A stretch of 35,690 bases of DNA. Origin: DATLFA01 sp039915945 (GTDB lineage: Bacteria; Actinomycetota; Acidimicrobiia; Acidimicrobiales; WLNW01). Positions 15,421 to 22,750 of the stretch are shown here, piece by piece. The translations under genes and the position numbers were made by a program. A model generated the notes under the pieces. It saw only the letters and a program-made list of their open reading frames with translations, did not search any database and was not told where the DNA came from. The stretch covers positions 1 through 35,690 of the forward strand of contig JBDSMH010000161.1 of the NCBI GenBank assembly GCA_039915945.1, in the 5' to 3' direction. Numbering within the stretch: position 1 is the stretch's first letter; the number at the start of each line of letters is the position of its first letter.

Positions 15421-16590
15421 GTGCAGCGACAAGTGGCAATGGATCTGATGCGGCGAGCGGTGACCATCGCCGAGAACCAATGGCCCGAGATGGCCGACGC
15501 GCACATGGAAGTGCCGCTCGACTATTTCGTGAACGAAGAGTTCGCGGCGAAGGAGCGGACCCTCTTCGAGACATCACCACTCGCACTCATCGCCGCGAGC
15601 GAGATCGCGAACCCGCACGATTTCGTTGTGCGCAATGCAGTCGGCCGGTCGGTCCTCATCACCCGGGACGAAGACGGTGTCGCCCACGCGTTCCTCAACT
15701 ACTGCCGTCACCGCGGGGCCGAACCGGCACAGGGTTGCGGCAACGCACGGCGATTCTCCTGCCCGTACCACGCCTGGGTCTACGACACGAAGGGTCAACT
15801 CGTCGGAATGCCGTTACGCGATCGCCACGACGGGTTCGATCTCTCGCCGTACGGGTTGGTCGAGTTGCCGAGCGAAGAACGTCACGGCTTCGTGTGGGTC
15901 GTGCTGCAGCGTGATCATCCGATCGACGTGGCGGCGCACCTGGGCGAGCTCGACGCGGAGATCGGCGAGCTCGGGTGCGACAAGATGCGCTACTACTCGT
16001 CACTGGCCGAGGCTCCGATTTCTGCAAACTGGAAGTCGGTAGCCGAGGGTTTGCTCGAAGGACTGCATGTGCCGTTCGTGCATGCAGACACGTTCAACCT
16101 CAACCCGCAGGCGGCCAACGTCGACCTCGCCTTCATCGACGCGATCGGTCCGCACGTGCGATGGGGCCTGCCGATGTTCGGTCCCGACGAAGCACGACAA
16201 CTGCGGGCGACGCCGGAGAGTGAATGGCGACCCGACGAGAGCATCGGTTGCATCTGGCTCATCTCGCCCGGCCTGTTGTTGGCCAACGAGCTCTACGGCC
16301 TCATCTATGCCGATCTCACGCCGGGGCACGGGCTCGCAGAGTCCTACTTTCGCTACGGCTGGCTGAGCCCGGTCGAGCACGCGCCCGAGGGCATGCCGTC
16401 ACCCGAAGACATGGCCGCCCGCGCCGCCCGGGCGGTCGGGCAGGATCAGTTGGTGTGGGAAGGCTGTGGTCGAGGGCTGTCCCGCGGCGCGCACGGCTAT
16501 GAGCTCATCGGGCGCAACGAAAAGGCAGTGCAGGTATTCCACCAACAACTGGCGCGGCAAACCGGCTATTCGGGTCTGCGCTACGTCTGA
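15421..16590 (+). CDS. Aromatic ring-hydroxylating oxygenase alpha subunit (Rieske)
   Basis: The 389-residue protein holds a Rieske [2Fe-2S] site: Cys95-x-His97 (NYCRHRGA) and Cys114-x2-His117 (SCPYHAW). The mononuclear Fe site appears as NWKSVAEGLLEGLHVPFVH, giving His216 and His221. The bridging acid between the two centres, usually Asp, is Glu213 here (ExxExxHxxxxH). It would use electrons from a separate reductase to oxygenate an aromatic or related substrate; no beta subunit, ferredoxin or reductase gene is nearby. The GTG start has aagggggg 5 bases upstream. It ends 3 bases from the convergent CMD-family gene. Confidence 0.9.
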   Translation: MQRQVAMDLMRRAVTIAENQWPEMADAHMEVPLDYFVNEEFAAKERTLFETSPLALIAASEIANPHDFVVRNAVGRSVLITRDEDGVAHAFLNYCRHRGAEPAQGCGNARRFSCPYHAWVYDTKGQLVGMPLRDRHDGFDLSPYGLVELPSEERHGFVWVVLQRDHPIDVAAHLGELDAEIGELGCDKMRYYSSLAEAPISANWKSVAEGLLEGLHVPFVHADTFNLNPQAANVDLAFIDAIGPHVRWGLPMFGPDEARQLRATPESEWRPDESIGCIWLISPGLLLANELYGLIYADLTPGHGLAESYFRYGWLSPVEHAPEGMPSPEDMAARAARAVGQDQLVWEGCGRGLSRGAHGYELIGRNEKAVQVFHQQLARQTGYSGLRYV

Positions 16591-16593
16591 TCG

Positions 16594-17454
16594 TCAGGCG
16601 CGGGTCAACGCCCGCACGATCTCGCGGTCGACGTCGGCGACGACATCACCGGCGGCGTCGATGTCGTAGTACTCGAAGCCTTCGTCCACCACTGCGGCGT
16701 CACCACCGACGGCAACGGCAAACTTGTTGGCAGAGTTGCGCACGACGTCGTGGAGCATCTCGTGCACTTCGGCCGGCGAGAAGTGGGCGCGCAGTCGGGT
16801 GACGGTGGCGGGGTCGAGGTCGGTGGGTTGCGCGATGACCGCGTCGACGAACGCGAGCGCGACCGCATGGCGATCGGACAACTCGGTCGGCTGCGACGAG
16901 ACCACCGACGTGAACGGCTCGGCCGACCCGTGTGCCTCGACCGCTTGCACGCTGAGTCGCGACTTGCAGATGCGGCAGTCGTGGGCCGCGGCGCCGCGCA
17001 GCCGTACCAACTCACTCGTGACCGGATCGAGTGCTTTCATCCGGGCCACAGTGCGCATGTAGTCGAAGAGAGCCGGCCACAATTCGGCATCTGCCGGCAC
17101 CGTGATGTCGCCGACGTCGGGCAGCGCGCTACCGAGCCGAGCGAGCACCTCGCGTCGACGGATACCCAGATCGATCACGTAGAGCGCCTGCACGAAACCC
17201 ATGGCGTCCGCGCCCAAGTGTTCGAAAAGCGGCCCCCGAAGCGTGTCGTCGATGCCCGAGACGTCGATGACGAACTGGTCGACGAAGTCGGCCACCGCCT
17301 TGTCGCGCGCCGACGTAGGCGCGCTCGGTGAAGGACCGAGTTGCAGCAGTGAGGCAACTCGCTCTTTGGCGAGTCCGACGAGCGCCGGATCGGTGTCGCG
17401 CTCGACGATGCCTTCGATGACGGCAAGCTCGAGGTCAGCAGGATCAATGGTCAT
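16594..17454 (-). CDS. Carboxymuconolactone decarboxylase/AhpD-like family protein
   Basis: The 286-residue protein has an all-helical CMD-type core. The redox motif is Cys160-x-x-Cys163 in AAHDCRICKSR, preceded by LDPVTSELVRLRGAA. Its duplicated, longer-than-AhpD length is common in actinomycete members. AhpD-like proteins with a CxxC act as thiol disulfide reductases supporting peroxidases; true gamma-carboxymuconolactone decarboxylases lack this motif. A redox role is therefore more likely than ring-pathway decarboxylation, though the neighbouring Rieske oxygenase leaves the latter open. A TAGCAT box lies 6 bases before the ATG, again suggesting a leaderless start. Confidence 0.85.
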   Translation of the reverse strand: MTIDPADLELAVIEGIVERDTDPALVGLAKERVASLLQLGPSPSAPTSARDKAVADFVDQFVIDVSGIDDTLRGPLFEHLGADAMGFVQALYVIDLGIRRREVLARLGSALPDVGDITVPADAELWPALFDYMRTVARMKALDPVTSELVRLRGAAAHDCRICKSRLSVQAVEAHGSAEPFTSVVSSQPTELSDRHAVALAFVDAVIAQPTDLDPATVTRLRAHFSPAEVHEMLHDVVRNSANKFAVAVGGDAAVVDEGFEYYDIDAAGDVVADVDREIVRALTRA

Positions 17455-17460
17455 GGCGAG

Positions 17461-17466
17461 ATGCTA
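17461..17466 (-). promoter_or_regulatory. Putative leaderless -10 box (TAGCAT, minus strand)
   Basis: Read on the minus strand, TAGCAT fits TANNNT and is followed by ctcgcc (6 bases) and the ATG of the CMD-family gene at 17454. There is no Shine-Dalgarno. Confidence 0.45.
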
Positions 17467-17545
17467 CGAAATCTGGCCGCCGTTCGCTCAGGGCACTCCA
17501 GGCTCGCGTACGTCGCTGTCACAGGTCCTGGGGATACTGCGCAGC

Positions 17546-17827
17546 ATGACTGAACCCAGCACCAATCAGATGTTGCAGATCCACGAGCACGAGGCCGAAG
17601 GAATGGTCGAGTTCTTCTTCGATCTCGCCGACCAGATCCGATCACCATCCGGGCGTCAGGGGGCGCTGTTCCTCGACTTGATCGCCAACGAGATTCAGAC
17701 GCGTCTCGACGACGGGTGGCGCAGCGCGCGGGGTGAGCCGCTCGAGCGACTCGACCTCGAGTTCGTGACGACACCCGGCCCGGACACCTGGCTGGTCGAC
17801 TTCGTCATGATCCCAGTGCTCGCGTGA
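17546..17827 (+). CDS. Small hypothetical protein
   Basis: A 93-residue soluble protein of unknown function: MTEPSTNQMLQIHEHEAEG, then a helix rich in Phe and acids (MVEFFFDLADQIRSP) and a C-terminal strand-like DTWLVDFVMIPVL. Third codon positions are strongly G/C, supporting real coding. A GATACT hexamer ends 7 bases before the ATG, a near match to the leaderless layout seen elsewhere. It is divergent from the CMD gene and ends 3 bases before the convergent sigma-factor stop. I do not recognise a family. Confidence 0.65.
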   Translation: MTEPSTNQMLQIHEHEAEGMVEFFFDLADQIRSPSGRQGALFLDLIANEIQTRLDDGWRSARGEPLERLDLEFVTTPGPDTWLVDFVMIPVLA

Positions 17828-17830
17828 GTG

Positions 17831-19075
17831 TCACTTCGCGTGAGATTCAGGTGCGTGGTCGGCGACCGTTTGGCGGCGGCGCTCGAGATGGCGTTGCTCG
17901 GCGGCGTTGGTGACGGTCGCCAGCGCGCGGTCGTAGGCGTCGAGCGCGTCGGCCTCGCGTCCAATTCGTTCGAACAGATCGGCGAGAGCGGCGTGGTAGA
18001 GGTGATTGCTGTCGAGTTCGAGTTGTTCGACGATGGGCAGCGCCACCGCCGGGCCGTGCAGCTCCGCGATCGCAATCGCCCGATTGAGCGCCACGATCGG
18101 CGACGGCAGATGGGTCAGCAGTTGGTCGTAGAGAGCGACGATCTGCCCCCAGTCGGTCAGTTCGGCCGTCGGCGCGTCGGCGTGCACGGCGGCGATCGCG
18201 GCCTGGATTTGATACGGGCCGGGCATGTTCTGGCGCAAGCAGGCGCGCACCAACGCGTGGCCTTCGGCGATGAGTTCGTGGTCCCACTGCGACCGGTCTT
18301 GATCGGCCAGGCGCACCAGTGAGCCGTCGAGGGTACGGGCGGTCCGGCGAGACTCGGTGAGGATGCACAGCGCGAGAAGACCTTTGGTCTCGGCCTCGTC
18401 CGGCATCAACTCGACGAGAATCCGCGAGAGTCGGATGGCTTCGTCGCACAGCTCTCGACGGATCAGTTCGTCGCCGCTCGTCGCAATGTGTCCTTCGGTG
18501 AAGATGAGGTACACGACCGCGAGGACCGAGCGGAGTCGATCGGGCAACTCAGCATCACCGGGCACGCGGTATGGGATGTTGGCGGCCCGGATCTTGTTCT
18601 TCGCGCGCACGATGCGTTGCGCCATCGCGGATTCCTCGACGAGGAACGCTCGCGCGATCTCGGGAGTTTGCAGCCCTGCGATCAACCGCAGGGTCAGCGC
18701 CACCCGAGCGTGGGGCGCCAGCGCCGGATGGCAACAGGTGAAGGTCAGGCGCAACCGGTCGTCGTCCACGGGCCCCCGATCGATTGGTTCGTCCGCGGCA
18801 TGGAGCAACGCGGACTGTTGTTGGCGGTCATCTCGGGAGCTTTCTCGACGAATGCGGTCGATGGCCCGGTTGCGGGCGGTGGTGATGATCCAACCGGCGG
18901 GGCTCGGCGGCAGACCGTCGGCGGCCCACCGTTTGAGCGCGATCTCGAACGCGTCTTGGACCGCTTCTTCGGCGATGTCGATATCACCGAAGAAGCGGAC
19001 AAGACTGGCGACCGCACGCCCCGACTCGCGGCGGAACACGCGGCCGATCTGAGCGACATCGACCGGGTCGGCCAT
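17831..19075 (-). CDS. ECF42-type RNA polymerase sigma factor with long C-terminal domain
   Basis: The 414-residue protein begins with sigma region 2 (RVFRRESGRAVASLVRFFGDI, AEEAVQDAFEIALKRW, TTARNRAIDRIRR). Sigma region 4 follows (LTLRLIAGLQTPEIARAF, EESAMAQRIVRAKNKI). A helical C-terminal extension of about 230 residues has TPR-like character (VALNRAIAIAELHGPAVA, LYHAALADLFERIGREADALDAY). This is the ECF42 architecture, in which the extension replaces an anti-sigma factor and partners with a DGPF protein. That protein is encoded 7 bases upstream in the same operon. The ATG at 19075 begins at MADPVDV; longer in-frame starts lie within the DGPF gene and are unlikely. Confidence 0.92.
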   Translation of the reverse strand: MADPVDVAQIGRVFRRESGRAVASLVRFFGDIDIAEEAVQDAFEIALKRWAADGLPPSPAGWIITTARNRAIDRIRRESSRDDRQQQSALLHAADEPIDRGPVDDDRLRLTFTCCHPALAPHARVALTLRLIAGLQTPEIARAFLVEESAMAQRIVRAKNKIRAANIPYRVPGDAELPDRLRSVLAVVYLIFTEGHIATSGDELIRRELCDEAIRLSRILVELMPDEAETKGLLALCILTESRRTARTLDGSLVRLADQDRSQWDHELIAEGHALVRACLRQNMPGPYQIQAAIAAVHADAPTAELTDWGQIVALYDQLLTHLPSPIVALNRAIAIAELHGPAVALPIVEQLELDSNHLYHAALADLFERIGREADALDAYDRALATVTNAAEQRHLERRRQTVADHAPESHAK

Positions 19076-19082
19076 GGACGGT

Positions 19083-19439
19083 TCAGTCCTCGGACTCGTC
19101 TTGCAGCGGACGAACCTCGACCGGACCCTTGCAGGCAACGGTTGCCTGACGAGCCCACTCGAGCGCGCCGTCGAGGTCGGGGGCCTTGATGACCCAGAAC
19201 CCACCGAGTTGTTCTTTGGCTTCCGGGAACGGCCCGTCGGTTGTCAGGAACTGGCCGTCGCGCATCTGCACGACGGTCGAGGTCGACGGCTCGTGCAACC
19301 CGCAGCCGAATACCCAGCTGTTGGTGTCACGAAGTTTCTGGTTGAGCGCTTCGACGTCTTGAAACGCCTGTTGCATCTCTTCCGGCGGAGTCGCCGGAGC
19401 GCCTTCGACATAGTGAACGGAGAGAAGATATTGCTTCAT
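19083..19439 (-). CDS. YCII/DGPF-family protein
   Basis: The 118-residue protein is a ferredoxin-like-fold YCII protein with the diagnostic DGPF motif at 68-71 (FLTTDGPFPEAKEQLGGFWVI). The ATG at 19439 has aagaaggg 6 bases upstream. Proteins of this type are consistently encoded next to ECF42 sigma factors and are thought to be their regulated partners or targets; the biochemical role is unknown. The frame stays open far upstream, but that stretch is low-complexity and antisense-like in composition, so it is not part of the gene. Confidence 0.92.
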   Translation of the reverse strand: MKQYLLSVHYVEGAPATPPEEMQQAFQDVEALNQKLRDTNSWVFGCGLHEPSTSTVVQMRDGQFLTTDGPFPEAKEQLGGFWVIKAPDLDGALEWARQATVACKGPVEVRPLQDESED

Positions 19440-19498
19440 GGTGAAACCCTTCTTGGTCGTGGTGTGATGTGTAGTGGATGAGCGGAAGATCGTTCGGG

Positions 19499-19876
19499 TC
19501 AGCGCGGCACGCGGGCCGCGATCGCCGGGATGATGAGGACGGCGGCAACGACGTGGGTGAGGCCGAGCACCAACTTGGTGGCGACGTCGGCGTCGACCAG
19601 TACGGGCGGCACCATGGAGAGTGCACTGAGCACCACGGTCGTCACGACGAAGGCGTGGCGATGCCGGCGGGCCCGACGGGTGAACAGTGCGGCCAGCCCG
19701 ATGCCGATGATCGCCGCGATCAACGTGACCTGCGCGAACCCCAGCAGCGGGATCGCCTCGTCTTGGATCTCGACGCGGGCGTCGAGTCCGCGGGCGCCCG
19801 CGACCACCGCGACGTTGGCGACGGCAGCGGCGGGCCATGCCGGCCCGACCGAAACGGCGGGCGGAGCGGGTGTCAT
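19499..19876 (-). CDS. DUF6069-like membrane protein
   Basis: The 125-residue protein appears to have four membrane helices: about 10-27, IPLLGFAQVTLIAAIIGIGLAAL, FVVTTVVLSALSMVPPVLV, and LVLGLTHVVAAVLIIPAIAA. The pattern matches DUF6069 proteins of actinomycetes (moderate certainty). It leads the minus-strand operon with the DGPF protein (59 bases downstream) and ECF42 sigma factor, so it may be a membrane component or target of that signalling unit. Translation may be coupled to an upstream open frame whose stop overlaps this ATG. Confidence 0.72.
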   Translation of the reverse strand: MTPAPPAVSVGPAWPAAAVANVAVVAGARGLDARVEIQDEAIPLLGFAQVTLIAAIIGIGLAALFTRRARRHRHAFVVTTVVLSALSMVPPVLVDADVATKLVLGLTHVVAAVLIIPAIAARVPR

Positions 19877-19987
19877 CGCTTCTCGTCGAGGTCGTCGCCG
19901 TCGGTGCGCAAGCGAAGGGGGTGAGTGTCGTGCTCATGTCGGTCAGCCTTTCGATCGGGCCGGCCCGGTGCCGGCCTCTGACCTCCA

Positions 19988-20014
19988 AACGAGCGACCCC
20001 CACCGAAATCGACA
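19988..20014 (-). promoter_or_regulatory. Candidate ECF42-type promoter upstream of the sigma operon
   Basis: On the minus strand TGTCGA (20014-20009) is followed after 17 bases by CGTT (19991-19988). ECF42 promoters have been described, to my recollection, with TGTCGA at -35 and CG(A/T)C at -10, so the -35 matches and the -10 differs by one base. A GC-rich hairpin (19958-19976) lies between this and the first gene. The 178-base gap 19877-20054 holds no other supportable gene. Confidence 0.35.
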
Positions 20015-20054
20015 TCACCGCGAAAGATTTTTCGAACCCGTCCGGATCGGCCGG

Positions 20055-20483
20055 TCAGCGCGGCAACGCCTGGTAACGCAGGCCGAGGGTCAGACAGCAG
20101 TGGCGAATGCCCGGCCCGTCGTCGCGCATCGAGACGAGGAGACGACCATCGAGATCGGCGGTGGCAGCAACCGCTTCGGCGCCGAGTGTGGAAAGACCGA
20201 AATGGTCTGCGACCAGTTCGCCCATCTTCCACGCCAGTCGCTGCATCGGTACCACGACGACGTCGGGCGGCAGCGCAACAAGCCCGGCGATCAGCGCGCG
20301 TCGTTCGTTAGCCGGCCAACCGGACAAAAGCGCACCGCCGGTTGTCCTTGCCGCGCTCTTGCAGAGTCGCGCGTACCAAAGATTCGTTGTCGCGATCGTC
20401 TCGCCCGACACCGCGCGGACGAGTGCCTCGTCGCGCCGCGCCAACCAATCGCGCAGCAGGTGATCGTCGAGAACGACGGTCAC
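20055..20483 (-). CDS. PIN-like toxin of an AbrB-PIN module
   Basis: The 142-residue protein starts MTVVLDDHLLRDWL, resembling a first PIN strand with its Asp, and has a later conserved-looking segment LSTLGAEAVAATADLDGRLLVSMRDD. It resembles actinomycete PIN-like proteins paired with small AbrB-fold partners. The start overlaps the antitoxin stop by 4 bases (ATGA). If it is a functional PIN nuclease it would cut RNA, but the full acidic tetrad is less clear than in the VapC-like protein at the left edge. The assignment rests mainly on pairing and weak motifs. Confidence 0.7.
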   Translation of the reverse strand: MTVVLDDHLLRDWLARRDEALVRAVSGETIATTNLWYARLCKSAARTTGGALLSGWPANERRALIAGLVALPPDVVVVPMQRLAWKMGELVADHFGLSTLGAEAVAATADLDGRLLVSMRDDGPGIRHCCLTLGLRYQALPR

Positions 20484-20713
20484 TTCGTGGCGAGGTCGGG
20501 ATCGTCGTCGGAGACCACCGCCGCGTAATGGTCATCGGCCGGGAGGAGGTTGTCGAGCAGCCGCGCCGCGTGGCCGGCGGGAACGGTGAGCACACCAAAG
20601 CCCAGGTCGACCACATCGACGTGACCGCCAGTCTCGAGGTGCCAGCGGCGACGAACGGCGGCAGGAAGGCTCATTTGTCCCGACGAGGAGACTCGAAAGG
20701 TTTCCGCGCTCAC
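20480..20713 (-). CDS. AbrB/SpoVT-type antitoxin
   Basis: The 77-residue protein has a swapped-hairpin AbrB DNA-binding fold at its N-terminus (SAETFRVSSSGQMSLPAAVRRRWHL, ending in GFGVLTVP). An acidic tail (ADDHYAAVVSDDDPDLATK) follows that could bind the toxin. The GTG at 20713 has gcgaggg just upstream and gives the expected length. The gene lies directly downstream of an inverted repeat and a TATACT -10 box, consistent with autorepression. Confidence 0.85.
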   Translation of the reverse strand: MSAETFRVSSSGQMSLPAAVRRRWHLETGGHVDVVDLGFGVLTVPAGHAARLLDNLLPADDHYAAVVSDDDPDLATK

Positions 20714-20725
20714 CGGCCCTCGCTC

Positions 20726-20756
20726 ACTTGGTAGGAACGTTGATTTACCAAGTATA
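20726..20756 (-). promoter_or_regulatory. Promoter with inverted-repeat operator for the AbrB-PIN module
   Basis: acttggta (20726-20733) and taccaagt (20746-20753) are perfect 8-base inverted arms with centres 20 bp apart, about two helical turns. On the minus strand TATACT (20756-20751) is a near-consensus -10 box overlapping one arm, placing the transcription start inside the operator. I see no clear -35. This is a classic arrangement for toxin-antitoxin autoregulation. Confidence 0.65.
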
Positions 20757-20760
20757 GCCT

Positions 20761-22095
20761 TCACCGTGAACGCACCTCGCCCGCCGAGAGCTTTGCGTTG
20801 TCGGCCGCGACGGTGCCACTGGCCCAACCCGCCGCGTCGAGGTAGTGGTTACGGGACGTGTATTTCAACTCGCCGAACAATTCGGCGACGAAGTCATCGA
20901 CTGCCTCCGTCCGCGAACGCAGCACCGGCAGGAAGGCCGCGCCCTGCTCGGCCTCGACCTCGGCATAGACCGCCTCATTGATCTCTCGCAGCCGCGCCCC
21001 GATGCGACTGGTGTAACCGGCGAGAAAGGCTGACCGGAACGCCTGGCTCCGAGGCCGGCTGCCGGCGGGCGCTCGCTTGGCGGCGTCGGCCATCGCCGTT
21101 TGTGCTTGGACCAACAGCGAGGTGAACAACATTTCGACCGCCGCGATGTCGTTCGCGTAGCCGACCACCGTCGACAGCAAGACGTCGGGCAGACGCACTG
21201 CGCGACATCGACCGGCGGCGGCGATTGTCTGCAGGAGAAGCGACTTGGATTCGGCGTAGGGCGGATCGATCGGCAGCCGGATAGCCACCGGTTGCTCACC
21301 GCTCGCGCGATCGCCACCGTGCACGAGCGCAGCATCGATGGCGTGGCGCGTCATGAGCTCTTGCGCTTTGGCGGTGAACGCCATTGCCTCGGCCTCGAAG
21401 GTGGTCGACTCGGCCTTGGCCAGCAGATTGCGGATGCGCTGCAGCACGGGGTTGCTGTCGGCCCCCGCAGGGCCGCCGTAGGTGGCATAGGAGGGCGCGC
21501 TCGGCGGCTGATCGCCCGAACCAGGGGAAGGCAAGATCGGCTCGAGGCGCGGGAGATGACGGAGATTGATCATGGCATCGACCATCGTGGTGACCGCCTG
21601 AAGGCGGTCGCAGCCCTCGTCGACGATCCAACGACCGATCCAACCCGGGCGGCCATCGGCAGGCGGCAACTCGAGGCCCTCGACCTGCGCCACCCAACGG
21701 GGATGAAGGGTGACAGATCGCCGCAACGCGTGATCATTGGCGATCGCCGCGCTGACCAACCGCGCGCCGGCGCCATTGGCGCAACCGAGACGGCCCTGAC
21801 GTTGCAGCTCGAACGGCTGCCAACCGGTGGTCCAGAGCTGGGCGACGACGGCGATGAGAACTGTCTCGGTCTCTTGGTCGACCACATCAGCTGACGCGCC
21901 GCTGAGCGCGTCGATGCATTGCACGGTGACCGGATCGGTGGCATTCGGTGGCTCGGACGCGAGCGACAACAACCCTCGGATGGCCTCGGCGCCGAGGGTG
22001 CCAGTCCGATTGTCAGGCCCCTTCATGGAACGCCCGTGAGGGTGACTCCTCGACCTGACCTTGGCTGCACGGCGTGCACGGTTGTTCTTGCCCAT
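20761..22095 (-). CDS. DUF2786 domain-containing protein
   Basis: A 444-residue soluble protein with a basic N-terminus (MGKNNRARRAAKVRSRSHP). Its DUF2786 core is at about residues 218-255 (RIRNLLAKAESTTFEAEAMAFTAKAQELMTRHAID). A helical C-terminal domain follows that includes SRPRSQAFRSAFLAGYTSRIGARLRE. DUF2786 proteins are widespread in actinomycetes and in phages but have no established function. The ATG is preceded by taaggtg; TAAGGT might also be a -10 box 9 bases away. It is divergent from the ArsR operon and ends just before the promoter of the AbrB-PIN module. Confidence 0.85.
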   Translation of the reverse strand: MGKNNRARRAAKVRSRSHPHGRSMKGPDNRTGTLGAEAIRGLLSLASEPPNATDPVTVQCIDALSGASADVVDQETETVLIAVVAQLWTTGWQPFELQRQGRLGCANGAGARLVSAAIANDHALRRSVTLHPRWVAQVEGLELPPADGRPGWIGRWIVDEGCDRLQAVTTMVDAMINLRHLPRLEPILPSPGSGDQPPSAPSYATYGGPAGADSNPVLQRIRNLLAKAESTTFEAEAMAFTAKAQELMTRHAIDAALVHGGDRASGEQPVAIRLPIDPPYAESKSLLLQTIAAAGRCRAVRLPDVLLSTVVGYANDIAAVEMLFTSLLVQAQTAMADAAKRAPAGSRPRSQAFRSAFLAGYTSRIGARLREINEAVYAEVEAEQGAAFLPVLRSRTEAVDDFVAELFGELKYTSRNHYLDAAGWASGTVAADNAKLSAGEVRSR

Positions 22096-22135
22096 AGACC
22101 GCGCACCTTACCCAGGAGGTATGACAGCGAGGCTC

Positions 22136-22164
22136 TTGGCAAGAATAGTTGTCAAACGTACGGT
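22136..22164 (+). promoter_or_regulatory. Promoter of the ArsR operon (TTGGCA-17-TACGGT), leaderless
   Basis: TTGGCA (22136-22141) and TACGGT (22159-22164) are exactly 17 bases apart and the -10 box ends 7 bases before the ATG at 22172. This is the best -35/-10 pair in the window. It argues against the upstream in-frame ATG at 22121, which directly abuts aggaggt. Confidence 0.6.
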
Positions 22165-22171
22165 GACCACC

Positions 22172-22750
22172 ATGCACGACGTCGAGGTGATCGAGGATCC
22201 GCAAGTAGCGGTCGTCGCGCTGGATGCCACGCGCGCCAAATTGCTGGCCGCGCTGGTCGAGCCCGCATCGGCATCCGCGCTGGCCGCCAAGGTCGGAATC
22301 TCACGGCAAAAGGTCAACTACCACCTCAATGCCCTCGAAGCGCACGGCCTCATATCGGTGGTCGACACGCGGCAATGGGGCGGCATCACCGAGCGCATCC
22401 TCCAGGCAACCGCGGCGAGCTTCATCGTGTCGCCGAGCGCCGTCGACGCCGACGCGGTCGACCCGGCACGCGCCGCCGACCACATGTCCGCTCGCTATGT
22501 CATCTCGCTTGCCGCACGAGTCGTCCGCGAGGTGGCAGCACTCGCTCGCGTCGCCGACGCGACCGGCAAGCGCCTACCGACGCTGACGATCGACACCGAG
22601 ATCGGATTTGGCTCGGCCGAAGATCGAGCGGCATTCGCGGCGGATCTCACTGAAGCAATCGCAGGGCTCGCGGCCCGCTACCACCACGACGATGGGCGCA
22701 TGCACCGGCTCATCGCAACCGCGTATCCACGACCAGAGGAGACACCATGA
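22172..22750 (+). CDS. ArsR-type winged-helix transcriptional regulator
   Basis: The 192-residue protein has an N-terminal winged-helix domain (RAKLLAALVEPASASALAAKVGISRQKVNYHLNALEAHGLISVV). The C-terminal half (about 95-192) is an unassigned helical domain probably used for dimerisation or sensing. No metal-binding Cys motif is seen. The start at 22172 is favoured by a well-spaced promoter giving a leaderless mRNA. The stop overlaps the SRPBCC gene by 4 bases. ArsR-SRPBCC pairs are common in actinomycetes and often control stress or ligand-responsive genes. Confidence 0.87.
   Translation: MHDVEVIEDPQVAVVALDATRAKLLAALVEPASASALAAKVGISRQKVNYHLNALEAHGLISVVDTRQWGGITERILQATAASFIVSPSAVDADAVDPARAADHMSARYVISLAARVVREVAALARVADATGKRLPTLTIDTEIGFGSAEDRAAFAADLTEAIAGLAARYHHDDGRMHRLIATAYPRPEETP

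Noticed and set aside
19873..20054. Open frame in the leader of the sigma operon whose stop overlaps the DUF6069-like ATG
   Set aside because: It could allow translational coupling, but composition is Arg/Asp/Gly-rich, it overlaps the PIN-like gene upstream, and no convincing start was found.
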